Part shown: one piece after another, positions 42,024 to 50,691 of the stretch
Layout of the letters: each line of letters begins with the position of its first letter
Position numbering within the stretch: the stretch's first letter is position 1
NCBI GenBank assembly: GCA_023455425.1
Contig: JAEYCM010000029.1
Span: 47,989 to 111,988 of the forward strand
Length of the DNA: 64,000 nucleotides
Reading direction: 5' to 3'
Source of the DNA: Bacillota bacterium
Lineage (GTDB): Bacteria > Bacillota > Clostridia > Christensenellales > CAG-138
Made by a program: the position numbers and the translations under genes
The notes under the pieces: generated by a model
Told to the model about the DNA's origin: nothing
The model's database searches: none
What the model saw: the letters and a program-made list of their open reading frames with translations, nothing else

Positions 42024-43166
42024 TTAAAGCGCCGGTGTGCGCCCGGCCTTAAGAATTCGCATCAGGCGCTCCGCGGTGTTTACAAGGAGCTCCGGCGCGC
42101 CATCGATTGCTTCCTGAAGCGGCATCGGCCTGTCTATGATGCTAATGATGGCGTCGATGCCATGTCCGTAAACAGCCTCGGCCCCCTGCCCAATACTTCC
42201 AACCACCGCGATTACAGGCACATTTGCCGCCGCCTTTGCGCGCTTTGCTACGCCTACAGGCAACTTGCCAAACGCGGATTGAAAATCGATACGGCCCTCA
42301 CCGGTAATCACAAGATCGGCGTCGAGCACATGCCGTTCAAATTCTACCGCATCCAGCACCGTATCCACGCCGCTCTTGAGGGTCGCGCCGCAAAAAGCAA
42401 GCAATCCCGCACCCAAACCGCCCGCGGCGCCCGCGCCGGGAACCAGCGCAACGTCTTTTTTGAGCTGCTCCTGCAATATACGCGCATAATGGCGCATATT
42501 GCCATCGAGCGCCGCAACATCCTGCGCATCGCAGCCTTTTTGCGGGCCATATACGGCGGCACATCCGCTTTCCCCATACAGGGGGTTGGATACATCCGTC
42601 GCTACGGTAATTTCGCAGGCGGCAATCCTCGGGTCCATTTGGGAAACATCTATGCTTGCAAGCCTTTTTAGTTCGCCGCCGCCACGGCCCAGCTCGCGAC
42701 CGTCCACATCGAGCAAACGCACGCCGAGCGCCTGTGCCATGCCTGCCCCGCCGTCCGTGGTAGCGGAACCGCCAATGCCCATGACAATCTGTTTGCAGCC
42801 GGCGTCAAGCGCATGCCGCATCAGTTCGCCCGTGCCGTAGGTCGTGGCTTCCCGCGGGCGTAGTTCACCCGCCGGTACCAGCGCAAGGCCGGACGCCGCC
42901 GCCATTTCGATGATGGCCAAATCGCCCGCAATACCGAGAAACGCCTCTGCAGGGTTGCCGTTTGGCCCGGTCACAGTCCTTTTGATGAGTTCTCCGCCGA
43001 TCGCCGCAACGATCGCGGCGCAGGTGCCTTCCCCGCCATCCGCTACCGGAAGCAGGTCCACCCGAATCTCAGGAGCAACGCGGAGAATGCCCTCCCGCAG
43101 GCTTTTTGCCACATCCTGCGCACTTAAACTGCCCTTAAAAGAATCCGGGGCAACAAGTATCTTCAT
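42024..43166 (-). CDS. Glycerate kinase
   Basis: A 380-residue kinase of the GlxK/GarK family. It begins KILVAPDSFKGSLSAQDVA and contains LLPVADGGEGT, GIGGSATTDGGAGMAQALG and DLVITGEGRID, all hallmarks of this family. It phosphorylates D-glycerate to 2-phosphoglycerate (or 3-phosphoglycerate), feeding lower glycolysis. It is the last gene of the operon, 22 bases after a hydroxyacid dehydrogenase that can make its substrate. GGAGGATCAACGA precedes the ATG. Confidence 0.93.
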   Translation of the reverse strand: MKILVAPDSFKGSLSAQDVAKSLREGILRVAPEIRVDLLPVADGGEGTCAAIVAAIGGELIKRTVTGPNGNPAEAFLGIAGDLAIIEMAAASGLALVPAGELRPREATTYGTGELMRHALDAGCKQIVMGIGGSATTDGGAGMAQALGVRLLDVDGRELGRGGGELKRLASIDVSQMDPRIAACEITVATDVSNPLYGESGCAAVYGPQKGCDAQDVAALDGNMRHYARILQEQLKKDVALVPGAGAAGGLGAGLLAFCGATLKSGVDTVLDAVEFERHVLDADLVITGEGRIDFQSAFGKLPVGVAKRAKAAANVPVIAVVGSIGQGAEAVYGHGIDAIISIIDRPMPLQEAIDGAPELLVNTAERLMRILKAGRTPAL

Positions 43167-43188
43167 TCGTTGATCCTCCGTTATGCCG

Positions 43189-44151
43189 CTATGCGTTTAC
43201 CACGTTGACAGGCGACCCATCCCGGAACGCGGCAAGGTTGGAAACGGCAATCTCCATCAGCCGCTTCCGGCTCTCCTTCGGCGCCCAGCTGATATGCGGG
43301 GTGATGATGCAGTTCTTTGCCGTAAGCAGGGGGTTATCGCTGCGGATGGGCTCTGACGAAACCACATCCAGTCCCGCGGCATACACCTTCCCCGCATTGA
43401 GCGCCGCGGCCAGATCCGCCTCCACAATCAGCGGACCGCGGCTGTTGTTGAGAATGATCACGCCATCTTTCATTTTTGCGATGCTTTCCTTATTAATAAT
43501 CCCTTCCGTCTCCGGCAAAAGCGGGCAATGGAGCGCAATCACATCGGAACTCGCAAGCAGCTCTTCAAGCGCAACGTATTTGCAGGTGTCACTTTCAAGC
43601 TCGGGGTTTTTGTAGGCGTCAAACGCCAGCACCCGCATGCCGAGCGCCTGCGCAATGCGCCCGGTTGCCTGTCCAATACGGCCGAACCCGACGATGCCCA
43701 TGGTCTTGCCATCGAGTTCAATCAGCGGATAATCCCAAAAGCACCAGTCTGCGTTCGATGTCCAGCGCCCATCCGCAATGACCGCCTTGCTGTGGTGGCC
43801 GATGTGGTGGCAAATTTCAAGCAGCAGGCCGATGGCAAACTGTCCTACAGCCGCAGTACCATACGTTGGAATGTTTGTTACCACAATTCCTTTTTCCTTT
43901 GCGGCCGCTACGTCAACAATATTGTAGCCTGTTGCCAGTACGCCAATGAATTTGATGTTCGGGCATGCATCCATCGCCATGCGCGTAATGGGCGTTTTGT
44001 TGGTATATACAATATCCGCATCTCCGATGCGCGCAGGCACCTCCTGTTCGGGCGTCCTGTCATAGACCCGCAGCTCCCCCAACGCCTCCAACCCTGCCCA
44101 GCTAAGATCCCCGGGGTTGAGCGTATAGCCATCCAATACCACGATTTTCAT
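43189..44151 (-). CDS. D-2-hydroxyacid dehydrogenase (hydroxypyruvate/glyoxylate reductase type)
   Basis: A 320-residue NAD(P)-dependent dehydrogenase. The nucleotide loop is GIVGFGRIGQATGRIA, the catalytic Arg lies in NNSRGPLI, the Glu in VVSSEP and the His in TPHISWAP. Close relatives are glycerate dehydrogenases (HprA) reducing hydroxypyruvate to D-glycerate. The ATG at 44151 is preferred over a GTG at 44160 because GGAGG is then eight bases upstream. Its place directly upstream of glycerate kinase supports hydroxypyruvate as substrate. Confidence 0.9.
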   Translation of the reverse strand: MKIVVLDGYTLNPGDLSWAGLEALGELRVYDRTPEQEVPARIGDADIVYTNKTPITRMAMDACPNIKFIGVLATGYNIVDVAAAKEKGIVVTNIPTYGTAAVGQFAIGLLLEICHHIGHHSKAVIADGRWTSNADWCFWDYPLIELDGKTMGIVGFGRIGQATGRIAQALGMRVLAFDAYKNPELESDTCKYVALEELLASSDVIALHCPLLPETEGIINKESIAKMKDGVIILNNSRGPLIVEADLAAALNAGKVYAAGLDVVSSEPIRSDNPLLTAKNCIITPHISWAPKESRKRLMEIAVSNLAAFRDGSPVNVVNA

Positions 44152-44259
44152 CTCATCCACCTCCCCAATGTAATACCAATTCCAGACAGGAACGCAGTCC
44201 CGTTTGGAATCAGTAAAAGGCAGTATCTTTTTCCATTATTGCGTGACGCTTTGTCTAAA

Positions 44260-45012
44260 TCAACCAAAATATGCGCCGCCGTTGATATCGAGCATCATGC
44301 CCGTTACAAACGCGGCCTCATCGGACGCCAGGTAGCATACCGCGCCGGCGATCTCCTCGCGCTTGCCGACACGGCCAAGCAGAATGTGCGTGACCTGGCT
44401 TGCAATCCGCTCCTCTGTATATCCTTCGAGCATTTCCGTCTCCGTCGTCGCCGGGCAAACCGCGTTTACGGTGATCTGATGCTTTGCAAGGTGCCTTGCC
44501 ATGCCTCTGGTGATGGCGACCACGCCGCCCTTTGCCGCGGCATAGCTCATGGAGCCTTCAAAGCCGCCGTTTCTTCCCGTCACGGAAGCAATGTTGATAA
44601 TACGGCCCGCACTGCTCTTTTTTAAATACGGCAGCGCATACTGGCTCACAAAAAAGGTGCCCGACAGATCGATATCCAAGACGCGGTTCCATTCGCCGTC
44701 CCGCTGCATCTCTTCGATGCTGGAGGTTCCTAAGATGCCCGCACTGTTTACAACAATGTCGATACCGCCAAAAGCTTCCACAGCCGTTTGTATGGCCGCG
44801 CCGATGCTGTCGTTGCTGGCCACATTCATGACCGCGCCGATCGCTTCTCCGCCGTTTTCCCTGATGCTATGGACAACGGCATCGATCTTTTCCTGATTGA
44901 TGTCCGTCACAACGACTTTCGCGCCCATCTCCGCCATCTTTTCAGCGGACGTTTTCCCAATCCCCTGGGCGGCGCCCGTGATGAGCGCTATTTTTCCAGC
45001 TAAAGAAAACAT
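44260..45012 (-). CDS. SDR-family oxidoreductase
   Basis: A 250-residue classical short-chain dehydrogenase with TGAAQGIGKTSAEKM, VNSAGIL, NIASVTG and the YxxxK pair in SYAAAKGG. DIN after the second strand suggests NAD. It is of the 3-oxoacyl/sugar dehydrogenase type; a polyol, aldose or sugar-acid substrate is inferred from the operon. The ATG at 45012 follows AAGGAAGG; an upstream in-frame ATG at 45075 overlaps the transaldolase gene without ribosome site. Confidence 0.87.
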   Translation of the reverse strand: MFSLAGKIALITGAAQGIGKTSAEKMAEMGAKVVVTDINQEKIDAVVHSIRENGGEAIGAVMNVASNDSIGAAIQTAVEAFGGIDIVVNSAGILGTSSIEEMQRDGEWNRVLDIDLSGTFFVSQYALPYLKKSSAGRIINIASVTGRNGGFEGSMSYAAAKGGVVAITRGMARHLAKHQITVNAVCPATTETEMLEGYTEERIASQVTHILLGRVGKREEIAGAVCYLASDEAAFVTGMMLDINGGAYFG

Positions 45013-45029
45013 TTGCCTTCCTTTCATCG

Positions 45030-46070
45030 CTACCGTGCTTCGTAGGAGAACTCCGCAATCGGATTCCAGCCGCACTCAATAAACTGCGTGGTGGTTCTGT
45101 TGGTGGAGCCAAAGGTGATGAATTCTTCGGGCTTCATGCCGTCCGGCTCATAGGCCTTGCGGAACTCGGGCATTTTCATCAGCCGGTCGATCACGGCAGG
45201 CTCTACCGGCACATCGATGCGCTCTTCAAACACATCGACATCCGCAAGCATCTTTGCAATTTTGGGCGCGATGGACATGATCATGTTTGCGCCCGCCAGA
45301 TCCACAATATGGTTTGCGCCGCGGCAGCCCGCAGGCATCAGGAAGGCGTCATATCCGCGTTCGTTGAATATCTGATACGCGCGCTTGATGCAGGCCGTAC
45401 CGGCCTGCACGATGCAATCCTCCCCGACCTCAGGGCAGGAATCGTGCGCCACATCCCTCAGATAATCGTCCAGCCGCCCAACCATCAGCACGGCAATGCC
45501 CAGGCCCGGCTTCACGCCGTTGCGCTCCGCGCGCGCCTTGCCCCTTGCCCTTGCCTCGCCCACGGCGAGCACCTGCGGCACCGTAAAGCTGACGGTAGCC
45601 GCTACATTTAGTCCCAAGGCTGTGCATTCTTCATATGCTTCAATGCCCGCGCGGGTAGCAGGCAGCTTCACAACGATGTTTTTCGCCCAGGACGCCAACG
45701 TTTTCGCCTGTTCAATCATATAGGCCGCGTCCCCGGTATAATTGGGATTGGTCTGCGCGCAAACATATCCCTTGCCTACAAGCCCCTGTTCGAAAACCGG
45801 CCTTACCTCTTCCGCATAAAACCCAGTCACGCATTGGGCCAAAGCAAGCACCTTCTCTGTCCCCTTTAACCCCACAGGCAGCGAAGCAAGGCGCTCCTTC
45901 CAGAACGCGGTATCGTTGCGCAGCGTGGAATTGATCAGAAACGGGTTTGTCGTCATGCCGGCAGCGCCGTTATGAAACCCTTCAAGCTGCTCGGAACGGA
46001 CAGCGGAATCATGCCAATAGATGGACTGTGTTTGGGAAGAAAGCCATTGTAAATATCTATTTTCCTGCAT
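45030..46070 (-). CDS. Transaldolase-family protein
   Basis: A 346-residue TIM-barrel aldolase. GMTTNPFLIN near the N-terminus, KNIVVKLPATRAG with the Schiff-base Lys, and NVAATVSFTVPQVLA identify the transaldolase family. The length fits neither the short fructose-6-phosphate aldolases (about 220) nor the classical form exactly, so the substrate may differ from sedoheptulose-7-P/glyceraldehyde-3-P. It lies in an operon with split transketolase and 6-phosphogluconate dehydrogenase, which suggests non-oxidative pentose-phosphate chemistry. GGAGTAACACG precedes the ATG. Confidence 0.87.
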   Translation of the reverse strand: MQENRYLQWLSSQTQSIYWHDSAVRSEQLEGFHNGAAGMTTNPFLINSTLRNDTAFWKERLASLPVGLKGTEKVLALAQCVTGFYAEEVRPVFEQGLVGKGYVCAQTNPNYTGDAAYMIEQAKTLASWAKNIVVKLPATRAGIEAYEECTALGLNVAATVSFTVPQVLAVGEARARGKARAERNGVKPGLGIAVLMVGRLDDYLRDVAHDSCPEVGEDCIVQAGTACIKRAYQIFNERGYDAFLMPAGCRGANHIVDLAGANMIMSIAPKIAKMLADVDVFEERIDVPVEPAVIDRLMKMPEFRKAYEPDGMKPEEFITFGSTNRTTTQFIECGWNPIAEFSYEAR

Positions 46071-46074
46071 CGTG

Positions 46075-46926
46075 TTACTCCTTGAACTGCTTTCTTTCGA
46101 GCAGCGCCGCGCATTCCATGCTCTTTAGATACTCCATCGATCGTTCGGCGCACGCTTCCTGGGTGGGATAGGGCTGGCATTCGACCGTGACATACCCCTT
46201 GTAACCAATATCCAATAGCGCATGGTAGTAGGCCTTAAAATCGATGGCGCCTGCCCCCGGGTATCCCCGGTTGGAGTCCGAGAAATGCACATAGCCGAGC
46301 ACATCCGCATACCTTCTGAGCACATCGGTGGGATTTTTATCCTCAATATGCATCGAGTGGGTATCGGCATGCAGCTTGAGGTGGGACAGCCCCAGGCTCC
46401 GGATATAATCGCCAACCTCAGTAACCGTGCACAAATAGTTGGACACGTATTGGTGGATATTCTCCACCAGCAGGCCGCCGCCAACGGACTGGGCGTGGGC
46501 ATTGAGTTCGCGCAGGCAATCGGCGAGCCTATTTAAATATTCCTCCCGGTAAGAAGCGTCGGGGATATTGCCGCGCATGGTGCCGACCACCACAGGGCAA
46601 TTTAGTTGCGCGCCCAGGTCAAGGTGCTCCTTGAGCCTGTCAACGGCGGCCTGCCGTATGGCGGGGCTGCCCGAGGTAACGCAAAGCTTGTTGAAGATAT
46701 ACTCAAGCCCCGTGCAGATCCCGCAATACTTTAGGCCATTGTCCGCAGCCGCGGCCTTCAGCTCCAAGGCATCCTGCTCCTTCGGGTCATGGATATAAAG
46801 CTCCATCGCATCATAGCCGGCCATCCGGGAGGCATTTGCCACCTCCCGGATGGTTCCCCGGAAGACAGCAGGCATGCGCTCAGGCAATTGTTCAAGCGCA
46901 CACTGTATCCCATATTGAAACAACAT
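46075..46926 (-). CDS. Sugar isomerase/epimerase TIM-barrel protein (Hyi/IolE-like)
   Basis: A 283-residue xylose-isomerase-like TIM barrel. Metal-ligand segments are visible: LLVENIHQ (Glu), KLHADTHSMHI (Asp and His), YVHFSDSNRGYPGAGAIDF and TVECQPY (Glu). Family members include hydroxypyruvate isomerase, 2-oxotetronate isomerase, inosose dehydratase and ketose 3-epimerases. Because the operon also encodes GarR-like reductase, hydroxyacid dehydrogenase and glycerate kinase, hydroxypyruvate or 2-oxotetronate isomerase are the leading guesses. The ATG at 46926 follows GAAGGAGAAGGG. Confidence 0.8.
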   Translation of the reverse strand: MLFQYGIQCALEQLPERMPAVFRGTIREVANASRMAGYDAMELYIHDPKEQDALELKAAAADNGLKYCGICTGLEYIFNKLCVTSGSPAIRQAAVDRLKEHLDLGAQLNCPVVVGTMRGNIPDASYREEYLNRLADCLRELNAHAQSVGGGLLVENIHQYVSNYLCTVTEVGDYIRSLGLSHLKLHADTHSMHIEDKNPTDVLRRYADVLGYVHFSDSNRGYPGAGAIDFKAYYHALLDIGYKGYVTVECQPYPTQEACAERSMEYLKSMECAALLERKQFKE

Positions 46927-47004
46927 GATTTTCCCTTCTCCTTCCCCATGTGCCGGGAACGAAAACGTCCCGTTCATCATGGAAACACGAGCGGCATACC
47001 TGCG

Positions 47005-47724
47005 TCAGCAGCCCAGGTATGCGTTTTTCACTTCCTCATTCTCCAGAAGCCTTTCGCACGTATCGGACATGACGATCTCGCCGGTCTGCATGACGTATCC
47101 CCTGTGCGCCGTGGAGAGTGCGATTTTGGAGTTCTGTTCCACAAACAGCACTGTGGTGCCCTCGCGGTTGATATCATTGACCGCCACAAAAATTTCCTTG
47201 ACGATCAACGGCGCCAACCCCAGGGAGGGCTCATCCAGAAGCAGAAGCTTCGGCCTGCCCAGCAGCGCCCTGCCGATTGCAAGCATCTGCTGCTCACCAC
47301 CGGAAAGCGTGCCCGCCATCTGCGTGCGGCGTTCGAGCAAACGCGGAAAACGGCGGTAAACGTCGTCCATATCGGTTTTGATGTTCTTGGTATCCTTCCT
47401 GAGGTAAGCGCCCATTTTCAGGTTTTCTTCCACGGACAGCTTGGAAAACACATGCCTTCCCTCAAGCGCCTGCGCAATGCCGATACCGGCCACTTTGGAG
47501 CCGGGATAGGCTTGGATTTCCTGCCCGTTATACAGAATTTTCCCTACTACGCCTCTGCGCTTGGTCAAGCCCGAAATGGATTGCAGCGTCGTCGTCTTCC
47601 CAGCGCCGTTCGCGCCAATCAGGGTTACCATTTCCCCTTCGTTAACATGCAGGTTGATGCCTTTGACGGAATGGATGCTGCCGTAATAATAATGAAAATC
47701 AATCAACTCCAGAAGCTTTGCCAT
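47005..47724 (-). CDS. livF: LIV-type ABC transporter ATPase LivF
   Basis: A 239-residue ATPase: Walker A GANGAGKTTT, signature LSGGEQQMLAIGRAL, Walker B LLLLDEPSLGLAP, and the C-terminal YVMQTGEIVMSD of the LivF/HisP-like group. With LivG it powers the LivHM channel. Its ATG at 47724 shares the terminal base of livG, so they are coupled. Members of this family import branched amino acids, urea, aromatic acids and short acids; a sugar-acid or polyol-derived cargo is inferred here from the surrounding genes. Confidence 0.93.
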   Translation of the reverse strand: MAKLLELIDFHYYYGSIHSVKGINLHVNEGEMVTLIGANGAGKTTTLQSISGLTKRRGVVGKILYNGQEIQAYPGSKVAGIGIAQALEGRHVFSKLSVEENLKMGAYLRKDTKNIKTDMDDVYRRFPRLLERRTQMAGTLSGGEQQMLAIGRALLGRPKLLLLDEPSLGLAPLIVKEIFVAVNDINREGTTVLFVEQNSKIALSTAHRGYVMQTGEIVMSDTCERLLENEEVKNAYLGC

Positions 47725-48479
47725 TACTCATCACCTCCCAGATAGGCTGCGATTACCTCGGGGTTCTCCTGTATTTCCTTAGGGCTCCCCTGCGCGAGCA
47801 GCATGCCGTTGCACAGCACGTAGATATAATCGCTCACGTTCATGATCAGCTTCATATCGTGCTCCACCACCAGTATGGTGACGCCGGTATCAAGAATTTT
47901 TTTGAGCAGCACGTCAAGTTCCGCCTTTTCGGCGGTGTTCATACCTGCCGCAGGTTCGTCAAGCAGAATGATCTTCGGGTCGCTTGCAAGGCCGCGTACA
48001 ATTTCAAGCAGGCGCTGCTTCCCGTAGGAAAGGCTGGATGCGGGTGCAAACGCATATTCGTCCAGTCCCACAAACCGTAATAGCTCATGCGCCCGGTTGC
48101 GGATGCGCTCCTCTTCTTCCCGCTTCTTTTTCGTGTTGAAAAGGGAATCCCAGAACGTTGCCTTTAAGCGGGAATTCATACCCACCAGCACGTTTTCGAG
48201 CACGTTCATTTTCCAGAACAGATTGATGACCTGATAGGTACGGGCGATGCCCGCTTCGTTAATCTGGAAACCGCGTTTGCCCTCAAGGTGCACGCCGTTT
48301 AGCATGACCTCGCCGCTTGTGAGCTTGTATACGCCGCTGATGCAGTTGAACAGCGTAGTTTTTCCCGCGCCGTTGGGGCCAATCAGAGCGGTGATCTTGT
48401 TGGGCTCTACGCGAATGCTCACTCCGTTTACGGCAGTCAATCCGCCAAACTTGATCGTGACTTTATTGGTCTCCAGCAT
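47724..48479 (-). CDS. livG: LIV-type ABC transporter ATPase LivG
   Basis: A 251-residue ATPase with Walker A GPNGAGKTTLFNC, SYGKQRLLEIVRGL signature region, and Walker B IILLDEPAAGMNTAE typical of LivG. The first codon overlaps the livM stop and the last base overlaps livF. It pairs with LivF as the heterodimeric motor. Confidence 0.93.
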   Translation of the reverse strand: MLETNKVTIKFGGLTAVNGVSIRVEPNKITALIGPNGAGKTTLFNCISGVYKLTSGEVMLNGVHLEGKRGFQINEAGIARTYQVINLFWKMNVLENVLVGMNSRLKATFWDSLFNTKKKREEEERIRNRAHELLRFVGLDEYAFAPASSLSYGKQRLLEIVRGLASDPKIILLDEPAAGMNTAEKAELDVLLKKILDTGVTILVVEHDMKLIMNVSDYIYVLCNGMLLAQGSPKEIQENPEVIAAYLGGDE

Positions 48480-49498
48480 TATACGTCACCGTCCTTTTGC
48501 TCGGATTGACTCCCTGCATTCAGTTTAAATTTCCTTGCGGCCTGCTTTCTGCGGACGCTGGTGAATAAATCCCGAATGCCGCCGTAAATACCGCCGGGTA
48601 GCGCGACAATGACGACGAGCAGCAGAATGCCGTAAAAAAGCATCTGATATTCCTGCAGAGGGCGTATGCACTCCATCAGAATCTCAATGCTGATAACGCC
48701 GAGAATCGTCCCAAACAGGGAGGCTGTCCCGCCAAACAGCAGCATGGTCAAAAGAAGAACCGATTGCTTCTGCATCGACGTTTCGGGGCTGATGTACTTA
48801 ATCAGATGCACATACAGCGCGCCCGCAAGGCCGGTAAGAAATGCGCTGACCGCAAACGCGATGACCTTGTTTTTCCGTACGTTGATTCCCATACCGTCTG
48901 CCGCGTGTGTATTTTCACGGATGGCAATAAAGGCGCGCCCAACGCGGGAATTTACCAGGGAGGTTTTCGCCAAAAGCACCAGAATTACAATCGCCAACAG
49001 GAAGAAATACCACTTGAGATAATCCTCGCCCAGAAAGCTGATGCTTACAACGTTGATTCCCTTAAAGTCATGCGTAAACCCGCCCGGCGATGTATAGAGG
49101 AAATAATAAGTGATTTCCCCAAAGGCTACCGTAGCCAGGGACAAAAAGTGAAACTTCAGTTTGGAAGCAGGGTACGCAAGCAACGCGCCAATACCCGCTG
49201 CAAGAACCGCTCCCGCAGGTATGGTGAGATACAGCGGAAGGCTAAAATACATGTTGAGCAGACCCGTTGTGTACGCGCCGAGCGTAAAGAACGCCGCATG
49301 GCCGAGGGAAATCTGGCCGCTGTATCCAAACAGAATATCAAGCCCCGAGACCGCCATGACATAAACCAGCATGATGCACATAATCAGCAACGGATACTGG
49401 TTGCCCGCAACCATCCTTACCAGGAAGGGAAGCGCGCAAAGCCCTATGGCCATGCCGCCAACGAGCGGCAGTTTCTTCGTTTTTATGATGTTGTTCAA
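48479..49498 (-). CDS. livM: LIV-type ABC transporter permease LivM
   Basis: A 339-residue polytopic permease. SGLDILFGYSGQISLGHAAFF is the signature of LivM, and RVGRAFIAIRENTHAADGMGIN is the coupling loop. Translation starts at TTG 49498, seven bases after GGAGG. It overlaps livG. Confidence 0.92.
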   Translation of the reverse strand: MNNIIKTKKLPLVGGMAIGLCALPFLVRMVAGNQYPLLIMCIMLVYVMAVSGLDILFGYSGQISLGHAAFFTLGAYTTGLLNMYFSLPLYLTIPAGAVLAAGIGALLAYPASKLKFHFLSLATVAFGEITYYFLYTSPGGFTHDFKGINVVSISFLGEDYLKWYFFLLAIVILVLLAKTSLVNSRVGRAFIAIRENTHAADGMGINVRKNKVIAFAVSAFLTGLAGALYVHLIKYISPETSMQKQSVLLLTMLLFGGTASLFGTILGVISIEILMECIRPLQEYQMLFYGILLLVVIVALPGGIYGGIRDLFTSVRRKQAARKFKLNAGSQSEQKDGDV

Positions 49499-49525
49499 AT
49501 CAATACCTCCATTCTGCCGAACCGA

Positions 49526-50401
49526 TTAAACGTCCTGAATGGCTTTCTCGTTGAAAATGCCGGTGGGTTTGATGAACAGGAACAGGATCAGGATTGCGTA
49601 TGCAATGAGGTTTTTATATGTTCCCGTCCAGTAGCCTGCCACAAAGGTTTCCACCAGGCCTAAAATGACACCGCCGATCATGGCGCCGTACATGTTGCCG
49701 TATCCGCCGACAACCGCGCCCGCGAAGCCCTTTCTGCCAACAAGAGAGCCCAGTGTGGTGTAGACGCCATACATCGGCCCGAGCAGCATGCCGGCAATGG
49801 AAGCGACTGCCGCCGAGAGTCCCCATGTGACGCCGGTACTCAGTGAGGTATTGATGCCGCAGGATTCAGCCGCAAGCGGATCCATCGCGGCGCTGCGCAT
49901 TGCTGTGCCGAATTTGGTCTGTGTCATGAACAGATGCAGCAGAACCATCAAAAAGAGCGAAACCCCAAGGCAGGCAAATGCTTCCGCCTGCGCGGTCACA
50001 CCGAAAATGGTAAATGTGCTCTCTTTGAATACCTGTGGAAAACGCAGCGTCGTTGTGCCAAAAAACGCCTGCGTGGAGTTTTGAATGATATACGAAATGG
50101 CGATTGTGGCCAGGACGATATAAATTGGCAAGACGTTTTTATTGAGTAATGCCCGTATTACACCTTTTTCCAGCAATATGCCCACCATGAAAGCGCATGC
50201 AAACGTGAGCAGGAATGCCACATAAATGGGCAGCCCAAGTATACTGTAAAAAGTTAACCCCAGATAGGCGCCCAGCGTGATCATATCGCCCTGCGCAAAG
50301 CTCATCAGGCCGGAGGCTCTGTAAATCAGACTGTATCCCAGCGCGATCAAGCCGTAGATACCCCCGATAATCAGGCCGTTGATAAGCAGAATTTTAAACA
50401 C
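49526..50401 (-). CDS. livH: LIV-type ABC transporter permease LivH
   Basis: A 291-residue polytopic permease beginning INGLIIGGIYGLIALGYSLI, with FAQGDMITLGAYLG and AVVGGYGNMYGAMIGGVILG, the pattern of LivH. The start is GTG 50401 behind AGGAGGG. It lies 27 bases upstream of livM, and is separated from the binding-protein gene by 290 bases containing two hairpins. Confidence 0.92.
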   Translation of the reverse strand: MFKILLINGLIIGGIYGLIALGYSLIYRASGLMSFAQGDMITLGAYLGLTFYSILGLPIYVAFLLTFACAFMVGILLEKGVIRALLNKNVLPIYIVLATIAISYIIQNSTQAFFGTTTLRFPQVFKESTFTIFGVTAQAEAFACLGVSLFLMVLLHLFMTQTKFGTAMRSAAMDPLAAESCGINTSLSTGVTWGLSAAVASIAGMLLGPMYGVYTTLGSLVGRKGFAGAVVGGYGNMYGAMIGGVILGLVETFVAGYWTGTYKNLIAYAILILFLFIKPTGIFNEKAIQDV

Positions 50402-50538
50402 TGTATTCCCTCCTATTCAGCATCAGCTAGGTGGCTGTACCAATGTGCGATTAAGCTCGTTGTATAGCGGTTAGGAATTTTTTGTCTGACAGAGCGCGAA
50501 AATGCAAGAACAGCAGCGCTATTTCAAGCTTCTGCAAC

Positions 50539-50562
50539 GCGGTCATTCAGAAGAATGACCGC
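50539..50562. repeat. Stem-loop between binding-protein and livH genes, first
   Basis: Perfect 10-bp arms GCGGTCATTC / GAATGACCGC with an AGAA loop. It is one of two stem-loops in the 290-base gap; nothing else is recognised there. Confidence 0.65.
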
Positions 50563-50598
50563 CGCTATGCAATGGAATTAAGCGCGAATTCGTATTAG

Positions 50599-50645
50599 CC
50601 AAAGAAGCGGACGAAGCCCTGCGCGTTTCGCCCGCTTCCTTTGGC
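50599..50645. repeat. Stem-loop just downstream of the LIV binding-protein gene
   Basis: Long imperfect stem pairing AGCCAAAGAAGCGG with CCGCTTCCTTTGGCT around a GC-rich loop, just after the binding-protein stop in the direction of transcription. It probably protects the binding-protein mRNA and lowers read-through into livH. Confidence 0.6.
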
Positions 50646-50691
50646 TCGAGGACCCTGGCCTCAAAGAAACTGGTTTGTGCGTAGCCCGCGT

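Noticed and set aside
43528..44625. 365-codon plus-strand open frame
   Set aside because: Runs antisense across the hydroxyacid dehydrogenase and into the SDR gene; its translation shows no recognisable domain.
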